Shown here piece after piece: positions 41,070 through 48,882 of a stretch of 48,882 nt of DNA. The stretch is from Solicoccozyma terricola (lineage: Eukaryota > Basidiomycota > Tremellomycetes > Filobasidiales > Piskurozymaceae): contig BCLD01000025.1 in assembly GCA_001600875.1 (NCBI GenBank), forward strand, positions 226,784 through 275,665. The letters are read 5' to 3'. Position 1 is the stretch's first letter; each line of letters opens with the position of its first letter. The notes under the pieces were generated by a model. It searched no databases, was not told where the DNA came from, and saw nothing but the letters and a program-made list of their open reading frames with translations. The translations under genes were made by a program, and so were the position numbers.

Positions 41070-43307
41070 GGCATAGAAATTGTCAAAGTGAGTTGTTTAA
41101 AGCGATGTAACTGTTGAGCAATCGATAGCAGATATCGCTGATTGCGAGCAGACATCTTCGTAGAGAGGATAGCCTCCTCGAAACTCCTCCTTGCCTCCTT
41201 CCCACCTAGCCATCCTTTGACTGCCGACGAGCGATCTCGCCAATGTAACCTCCTCGCAGAGCGGGAACACCTCCTCAAGCCTCGCTCTCGCCTCATCGTA
41301 CTCTGACATACGTCAAGGCCCCCGTCCAGGCCTTAAGGTGTTGACACCTGATGACTGATTCCCTTCATTCGTCTTTGTTCGCTTTGGTCTAACCAATGAC
41401 ATATGCGTTCTCTCTCACAATCAAGAGTACAAGAAGTTCGAGCTCAATGGCCACAATGGTTGAGGCGCTTTCACACAGTGTTCTATACCTCTAACCCCTG
41501 TGCCGGATGTGAGTCTGCGGCGATTATCCCTGGCAGCGGCTCGGCTGCACATGTCGTGATAATTCTCCTCCGACCAGAGTACCAAATCTGAGGTCTCTGA
41601 GATATCTGAAACCAGTGAGTTATGGTTTCAACGGAGTATGGCAACTACCTGTACTCGAAACTTTGACTGCCGGCGATAGGAGGTCCGGTGGGTGTGTTGA
41701 CCACGACCTTACCAGGAGAATTGAGCAAGACCACCATTAACGAGACTGGATCATCGAATGATAAACTGCCATTCCACCTCCTTTACACCAATCCAACGCA
41801 CTTGTCCTCAATGGGTCGGATCAAAAACCCGTAGACAGTCCGAGCAATAGAGCTAGGTATCGAAAATATGATTGTCAGTGCCACAATTAAAGGTAATCAG
41901 TTAGCATTTACTGACTTTGACCGCCAATTTTGACGGTTTTGACAGTCTACATGTCGAACTAACTACATCTTTTTATCGATCACTCGTTCTTCGACGTAGC
42001 CCAAGAAGGGGTGGAAATCGGGAACCGGCTCCACGGGCAGTCCCGCTTTAGCATTGGGGTTGGTAAGATAGAGAGGTATTGGCCGTCAAAGTCAGCAAAG
42101 AACAGCAAAATGGCTTTTTTCGACGCACTGGCGTTCTTGGCAAAGGGTCTCTTCTTGAATTTACAACACCGCTGATCAGAAATGCACCCCCACAGTCCAC
42201 TTTCCAAGGACTTTCACCCCCATAACCCCATAATACCCTAAACTCCCGGCGGGATCGATGAGTCATGTTGTAGATGAGCGAAGCCTCTTGTTCTTCTGTA
42301 CTGTCATTTGAATCCCAATTCGCAGCCTTCGGGACCCCGTTTTCAAAGATGCGATCTTCAGGGATTGGAACCATGTCCTTGTTTGAGTCGGCTTTCGCTT
42401 TCGAGATGGCTGAATTGTTCGGCAAGATCTTGGAAGACTGACAGAAGCGGTCCCTCATTTCTTGCACATCGGCCCAAATGTATTCACCACCGTCCATGCC
42501 CTGAATCCTTTCCAAGAACTGTTGCCATAACCAGAAAGTGTTCGACGGGTTCGCCGCGTTTCTCTTGGGATAAGCGACCTTGAGTTTGTCCCCCGAGCTC
42601 CTGGATTCCAGTGGCTAACTATGGCTCTCCACTCAACCCTAACGTGTTCGGTAACGGTCAAGGTGGTAGAGGAAGCAAACTGAATACCCGTCACCCCAAC
42701 TGGAATACTAGCGTAAGTGAAGGGGCTTTCGTGTTATTTTCGTGTTGTTCTTGTTGGAAGATAGGCGTATTTTGGGAGTGGATACAAATGTGTCCCCATG
42801 TAGGAGGATGATCAAACGTGGCATTCCCGAAGTACGCGCGGAAAATGGCTCGGACAGAACGTACCGTACGCGTACCTATTCCCGACGAGGCGGCTCATTT
42901 TGAAGATCCGATTCTTGGATCCGAGACGCCCGCGGTACCGGTTCACTGTTTCTTCGGTACCGGGTCGACCGAACGTTTTACTGATAATCCGGGGAATAGC
43001 CTAACGCGTTAGGTCGGGTTACAAAGAGGAATGCTTGAAATACCTTTGGTGGACATCTACAGGGCCCAAACCGTACTTGCAGACAGTCATCCGAGACGTT
43101 CAACACGCGCCGCGTTTGTAACGTAGTCTGGTCGTCGTTGGATTAGCACTTCCTCTTGCGGCGAGTACCGTTGATCAAAACAACCACCGTCGCCTGTGGT
43201 CTTGCGTACAAGTACGTACGAGACATGTCTGTGCGGACGAATGACAATCCCCTTCTGCCTCCCATTTTTTTCTTCACCCACGTTTCTCTCTGCCGCGGTT
43301 CTTCACC
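41070..43307. other. Accessory stretch without recognised genes
   Basis: A 155-residue minus-strand frame at 42048-42515, extended upstream to about 42620 (AANPSNTFWLWQQFLERIQG, YIWADVQEMRDRFCQSS), looks like a real protein fragment, but I do not recognise it. It could be a decayed transposon or host gene. Further right, 42830-43015 is CpG-rich with a 14-bp palindrome CCTAACGCGTTAGG at 43000. The last 200 bp contain the promoter of the oxidase gene. Confidence 0.45.
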
Positions 43308-46300
43308 ATGAAGCCGCCCCCCTTCCTTTCGTTGACTTCCTCGCTGTTGTTCATAAGATGCGTAAGTGTGAACATTTCTGCGACTTGCTCCACTTCAGGC
43401 CTGCCTTTGTGAAAGTTATCGTCCCTGGCGAGACGCTGACGAGTACCAAACCAAATCTGCTTCTTATGTCGTAGATCACCCTCGGTAGCGCGCGTCTTAT
43501 CCCTAGTCGACGAGCGCTCGTGGTGCCAGTTCTCCCCGGAAATTGGACATCGCAGGGATGCTACACGTATGTGGACCGTTCGCATCGCCCTTCTTATACT
43601 AGAAGTCTCTGATCGCTCGCTGCTCCCCCCCCCGCCCCCCCCCCTCCTCTTTGATTCAGCGACGCCACCAACGACCGTACCCTCGGGTCGACCGCATATA
43701 CGAGCGGCACGCTCATGACAACGGCATCGTGCATTGCCTTCTGCGATGGCAATGGGTACGCCTACGCAGGAACTGAGTACTCCGGAGAATGCTGCAAGTC
43801 GTTGGTCCCCACGATATCCTTGCACGCACTTGTTCTGATGTGGTATGCATATAGACTGCAGCGACTTCCTTGCTGCTGGTTCAGCGTCCGCCCCGGCCAC
43901 CGATTGCAACATGGCGTGCTCGGGCGACCCGACCCAGCCTTGCGGTGGGCCGAATCGTCTGAATCTCTTCTGGAACGGCAACACACATCTCCCCGCGGGC
44001 CCTGTGACAAACCCTGGTGTAGGTGGGTGGGAATCGGTTGGGTGCTATACGTGAGTTATTCGCGGCTTGGGTGTTGCGTTGAGGCGAAACTTGACCTGCT
44101 CGCCGACTAGTGATACCACTGCCCAACGAACCCTCATCCATGGCGTTAACACCAACGGCGAGGTCACTGTCGCAACCTGCACAGCCGCTTGCCTAGCCGG
44201 GAACTACAAGCTAGCCGGCGTGGAATACTCCGGGGAATGCTGTATGTCCCTCCTTCATCCGCCATGCAATCTACTACGACATGCTCATCATACCCATGCT
44301 CACAGACTGCGACAACACCTATGAGAACGGCGGAGTCCCTGCGACGTCGGGCTGCACGATGACTTGCGCAGGCAACACCTCCGAGTTTTGTGGTGGCTCT
44401 AACCGCCTAAATGTGTACTCTTTCACCGGCACGCTTCCCACTCCCCCACCGGCCCCGACATTCCCAGACTGGACTGGCAAGGGGTGCTATGCGTAAGTTG
44501 CGATACAGGATTTAGAAGAATATAACCCCCCGCCCTGACGTTCAATGCAGTGATCTGCGCCGCACTCTCCAGAACGAGGTTACCGTCACAGGCTTGATGA
44601 CCATCGAGAAATGCCTGAACGCCTGCCTCGCTGCCAACTACACAATCGCCGGTGTCGAGTACGCCGCAGAGTGCTGGTGCGACACCCAGTATAGACTTGG
44701 CGGTGGCCCAGCACCCGACGGCGATGCCCAGTGTAACATGGCTTGCAATGGCAACGCCACCGAGAACTGCGGTGGGCCCAACCGTCTCAATGCTTTTGAG
44801 TACACGCCACGCACCACCGTGCCCGTCGTCCCGACCTGGAACTACCTTGGCTGCTACATCGATAACGTCAACACACGTTCACTGCGCTTCGGTGGGAACG
44901 TCAACGGCCAGAACAGCCACGAGTCGTGCCAGGTCGCGTGCTTCAACGAGGGCTACCCATTCTCCGGCACCGAGTACTCTGCCGAGTGCTACTGCGACAC
45001 GGAGGTTTCCAACGGCGGCGGACCAGCAGCGGACGGCGAGGCTGGCTGCAACATGCCCTGCCAGGCCAACGTCACGGAGATGTGTGGAGGCTCGAACCGC
45101 CTGACAATGTTCCATTACTCGGGCAACATCACCACCACACCGCCGCCAGTCAACCCCGGAGGCGGGTCGAATGTCGCGCCAGTCACTAGCGGACTCCCTA
45201 CCACCTGGCATTACAACGGTTGCTACATGTGAGTCGCTGGTATCAGCTACCACCCAATTGCGTTCTGATGACAGATCTTTGAATAGCGACAACCGCAACG
45301 GACGCATCCTTCTCAACGGGCAGAATGGCGACAATTCCATGACCGTCGAGTCGTGCGTTAGCATTTGCAACGGTCTCAATTTCACAATTGCGGGTATGGA
45401 GTTCAGCACGCAGTGCTTCTGCGGCAACATCATCATCAACGGCGGCTCGATCGCGACGCAAGATGCCGACTGCCAAATGCCCTGCGGTGGTGCCGCCGGT
45501 GAGGCGTGCGGTGGTCCGAATCGAGTGTCAGTCTACTCTTCGACTCAAGCTGTGAACGAGATACCCGTCCCGTCTGTTCAGACGACCGGCTTGCCTACCG
45601 CCTGGACTTACTCGGGATGCATCACCGACGCCGGCCCACAGCGCACCTTGCCCTACCTGATCGAGATGGTCGGAACGCTGACTCTGGAAATATGCATTGA
45701 GCAGTGCGAGGCGTTCGGCTTCCCTGCTGTTGGGATGGAGTTCAGCCAGCAGTGCTTCTGCGGAGACCCATCCGACCTGATCGCGAACGGCGCTACGACT
45801 GTGCCTGATGCTCAATGCAACATGCCATGCGACGGCGACCCCGCGCACATCTGCGGTGGTCCCAACCTCCTCTCGTACTACACGTTCACAGGGGCAATGA
45901 ACACATGGAACACGCCTGCCAACACCGGCAGCTATGAGTTCCTCGTTGGCGGAGTCGTCGTTCCACTCATGACCACCCTCGGCATCAACAACAAGGTCAC
46001 GTTCGTCGAAAAGTACGGGACCGGCGCACCGAATACGACGGGCGCGTACGAGCTCGACTACTCGCTCACCAACGATATGAGCGCCGCCTGGCGCACCATG
46101 CACATGAAGGCAGACCGGACCTGGACGGACACGTTCTGCGCAGGCGGCCTGACCCTCCCAGATAAGGCCGGCCGCATCATCATTATCGGCGGGTGGTCGT
46201 TCGAGTCGACCTACGGCATCCGTCTTTATACACCGGACGGCTCGCCCGGGACGCCAGGCGTGAACGACTGGGAGGAGAACTACGCCGAGATCCATCTCCA

Positions 46301-47552
46301 GCAGGGGCGCTGGTACCCTGGTATGATGCTGATGGCAAACGGGTCCATCCTCGTTGTGGGCGGTGAGCGCGGCAGCAACGACATCGCTGTCCCGACCATT
46401 GAGATCCTCCCTTCGCCTGCGGGTGGCGACACAACCCTCTACATGGACTGGCTCGCCCGCACGGATCCGAACAACCTCTACCCCTATCTGTATGTCCTTC
46501 CCGGTGGCGGTATTTTTGTGCAATACTACAACGAGGCCCGCATCCTCAACGAGGTCACGTTTGCGACCGAAAAGGTGCTCCCCAACGTGCCAGGTGCTGT
46601 CAACAATCCGGCGGGTGGACGTACTTATCCCCTGGAAGGCGCCTCCGCGATGCTGCCACTACATGCACCGTACACTGATCCGATCACGTACATCGTCTGC
46701 GGTGGTTCAACGCCGTTTGGTGGTGATGCGCTGGACAACTGCGCCTCTATCCAACCGGAAGTCCCGAACCCAACCTGGCTCATCGAGCGTATGGTAAGTT
46801 TTCCGTATCTATATCTCCACTGTTCATGTTAACTCATCCACCTCTCCTGAACCCACATCTTAAAGCCGTCGCGGCGTGTCATGCCGAACATGGTGCCGCT
46901 CCCTGATGGCACGTTCCTGATCTTGAACGGAGGTCAGCAGGGCGCGGCCGGCTTCGGTCTTGGGAAAAAGCCCAACCTCCAGGCGCTCCTGTACGACCCG
47001 TCCAACCCCATCGGCTCCCGCTTTTCTATCCTCGCCTCGACCATCGTGGCACGCATGTACCACTCCGAGGCCATCCTCCTCCACGACGGCCGTGTCCTCG
47101 TCACGGGGTCCGACCCGCAGGACCCCGAATTCCCTGAAGAGTACCGTGTCGAGGTCTATATCCCGCCCTATCTCTCCGATGGGCGCACCCAGCCTACGTA
47201 TTCCATTGCCGCGGACCAGACAGACTGGACGTACAGCAGCTCGCACACCATCACCGTCACGGGAAATACTGGCCCGATAAATCAAATGCGCGTGTCGCTC
47301 CTTGCGCCCATCACGTCGACGCACGGCAACAGCATGAACCAGCGCATTCTGTTCCCCGAGGTGAACTGCGGCGGCAACCAGTGCACCATCGTGGCGCCGC
47401 CCAGCGCGCACATCTGCCCCCCAGGATGGTACCAGCTGTTCTTGCTCGATGGACCGACGCCGTCTCACTCCCAATGGGTGCGCATCGGTGGCGACCCCGC
47501 GGGTCTGGGCAACTGGCCCGACTTTCCCGACTTCACCAAGCCAGGTGTATAG
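43308..47552 (+). CDS. Copper radical oxidase (glyoxal oxidase type, AA5_1) with six N-terminal WSC domains
   Basis: Nine exons: 43308-43361, 43475-43566, 43660-43793, 43855-44050, 44111-44241, 44306-44492, 44551-45228, 45287-46793 and 46866-47552, giving 1221 residues. The signal peptide (MKPPPFLSLTSSLLFI...) spans the first intron. Six WSC domains follow, each starting W..xGCY.D and ending CGG.NRL (starts GNWTSQGCYT, GGWESVGCYT, PDWTGKGCYA, PTWNYLGCYI, TTWHYNGCY, TAWTYSGCIT). The glyoxal oxidase part has the Cys of the Cys-Tyr radical cofactor (DTFCAGG), its Tyr (GRWYPG), the axial Tyr and His (ARMYHSEA) and the last His (PSHSQWVRI), so all five copper/cofactor residues are present. These secreted enzymes oxidise aldehydes to acids with release of H2O2; WSC domains bind wall glycans. 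Intron 43794-43854 is of GC-AG type. Confidence 0.96.
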
Positions 47553-48108
47553 AGTCGCACTTCCACCTACGTAGCTTCCACTCTTTCGTTTCGATCTCTG
47601 ATCTGCCATGTACAAGGTTGCGCAGTTGATTTCCAACGCCCCAAACTGTCAAGGCCTTCTGATTTTCTGATAATTACATGGACACTCGGACATTCGCTCA
47701 TTGGAATCATAAAGTGCTCGTGTGAATTCATGTCCCACTTGGGTGGGGCGCATGCTCATCGCTTGCTGCTCCTCATATCGTTGAATGGACAAAGGATTGA
47801 TATTGCATTTTGAGAACCACCAGTCTGTTGTTGACCCTGCCCCTCCGCTCCTCTCCATATCCTCCGAGCATTCGACCCCGGAATGCCCATTTGCAGCTCC
47901 CACTCCTCGCCACCGGCGGCGAAACCGCGAACATTTAACGTTCGCCCCCCGCCGCTCGTGGCCATCTCCCGGGGCCAAAGATGCACCAAGCCCGATAGCG
48001 TCGAGGGCATCCTAAGGGAGCTGCTTATGCCGTGGCACCACCGGATAGCCAGGACCGAGGGCTACATTCGCCATTGAGCATCCTGGAGCGAATGCTCACG
48101 TCTAGGGG
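47553..48108. other. Region between oxidase and the telomere-proximal remnant
   Basis: Holds the 3' end of the oxidase gene. From about 47940, short frames (for example SVEGILRELLMPWHHR near 48000) may be upstream, frameshifted exons of the monooxygenase-like remnant. Nothing else recognised. Confidence 0.4.
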
Positions 48109-48651
48109 ATGGTAGGTCTGCAGGCGGTTTCCGCTCTGAGAAACGGTGAAATGGGCCCAAAACACCTCGCCAGATGGATTCATGCCAACACCACCCTATG
48201 TGACCCTCTTATGCCGCTAGGGTTAGGGACGGCCGATTTCGACGGCTTTGCCATTCAGATCAACGGCAAGCATGAGATATCGGCTGAAGGCGTCATCTGC
48301 GGAACGGGGTGGCAGACCGGTCGTTACCCTTTCTTCAATGACCAACAGCTCGAGGATTTTAGGCTTCCGATATCATATTCCGAAGAGAACCCCTCGCTTA
48401 GAGAACAGTCCTACGAGTGGCTGGATAGGGAGACTCTAAGGACTTTGCTAGCCCGATACAAGACATTGCGGACAATGCCACCTGAATGGGCCACGACCCA
48501 CCTTCCCGCCCGATTGACGGAAAGGGACACAGTGCAGACAAGTCCATATCGACTATACCGCCTGATGGTTCCTGTGAGCCATCTAGAGCACCGAGATATC
48601 GTCTTCCCAGGTGGGTTCGTACCCAAACAAAGTGGCAGTGGAATCTTATGA
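48109..48651 (+). pseudogene. FAD-dependent monooxygenase-like remnant next to telomere
   Basis: A 180-residue frame resembling the C-terminal half of flavin-containing monooxygenase-like proteins: FDGFAIQINGKHEISAEGVI then CGTGWQ (the conserved aTGw turn), PPEWATTHLPARLTERD and SPYRLYRLMVPVSHLEHRDI with VFPGG. The FAD-binding GxGxxG and NADP-binding motifs expected upstream were not found in frame. The frame stops at 48649-48651, about 135 bp before the telomere, so the gene is cut or decayed on both sides. Such enzymes oxygenate small molecules using FAD and NADPH. ATG 48109 is only the first Met in the open frame. Confidence 0.55.
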
Positions 48652-48787
48652 CCTTCTGCGCAGGCATTCCTTCGACCGTTAGCAACCATGTCCTGTTTGT
48701 GACGCAAGCTCACTGGTGGGTACAAGTTCGGATCGGTTACGGCTGGTCTTAATTTTTTGAACAAATACTTCTTCAGGATTGCGGACT

Positions 48788-48882
48788 TTAGGGTTAGGGT
48801 TAGGGTTAGGGTTAGGGTTAGGGTTAGGGTTAGGGTTAGGGTTAGGGTTAGGGTTAGGGTTAGGGTTAGGGTTAGGGTTAGG
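48788..48882 (+). repeat. Telomere, (TTAGGG)n
   Basis: Uninterrupted TTAGGG repeats, nearly 16 copies, to the last base of the window. The G-rich strand runs 5' to 3' toward the right edge, as at a true right-hand chromosome end. Confidence 0.99.

Noticed and set aside
45528..46523. 331-residue minus-strand ORF
   Set aside because: Antisense shadow of the glyoxal oxidase exon; no motifs, and the plus strand is clearly coding.

Overview
This window is the end of a fungal chromosome. It finishes in about 16 forward copies of TTAGGG (48788-48882), so the right edge is a telomere and everything to its left is subtelomeric. The genes carry many spliceosomal introns of about 45-70 nt with GT(G/A)AGT donors and CTGAC/CTNAC branch points. 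One gene is a copper radical oxidase preceded by a row of WSC domains, and chromovirus-type Ty3/gypsy and Ty1/copia remnants are frequent. This combination points to a basidiomycete yeast or filamentous basidiomycete, possibly a Tremellomycete; the class is an inference. Scattered Ns show that parts of the assembly are low quality.

Left arm (1-5 kb): the 3' end of a Ty3/gypsy chromovirus pol gene, an unusual intron-containing gene lying antisense between pol and the LTR, an LTR with an expanded 52-bp tandem repeat, and decayed copia gag and gypsy integrase pieces. 4.7-10.4 kb: two host genes that look intact, a FRM2/HBN1-type nitroreductase and a DAL5-type MFS transporter. 10.9-14 kb: nested LTR elements. 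14-31 kb: a decayed zone with two broken zinc-cluster-type transcription factor genes, copia fragments in both orientations, an FHS-family (fucose-permease-like) transporter, degenerate AT-rich repeats, a run of 59 C and a perfect 23-bp inverted repeat. 31-33 kb: a decayed alanine-rich gene and a solo LTR.

Right arm (33-48 kb): a wall/carbohydrate island of three large genes that look intact. A fungal integral-membrane GT2 glycosyltransferase (minus strand) and a membrane-anchored GH16 glucanase (plus strand) are divergently arranged across an intergenic region holding a TA-flanked MITE. A 1221-residue protein with six WSC domains and a glyoxal oxidase follows. Together these could synthesise, remodel and oxidise wall or extracellular polysaccharide; that link is inference from family membership and neighbourhood. 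The last gene before the telomere is a truncated FAD monooxygenase-like remnant.

Exon structures given here were worked out by hand from reading frame, splice signals and family conservation and have not been tested against RNA data.
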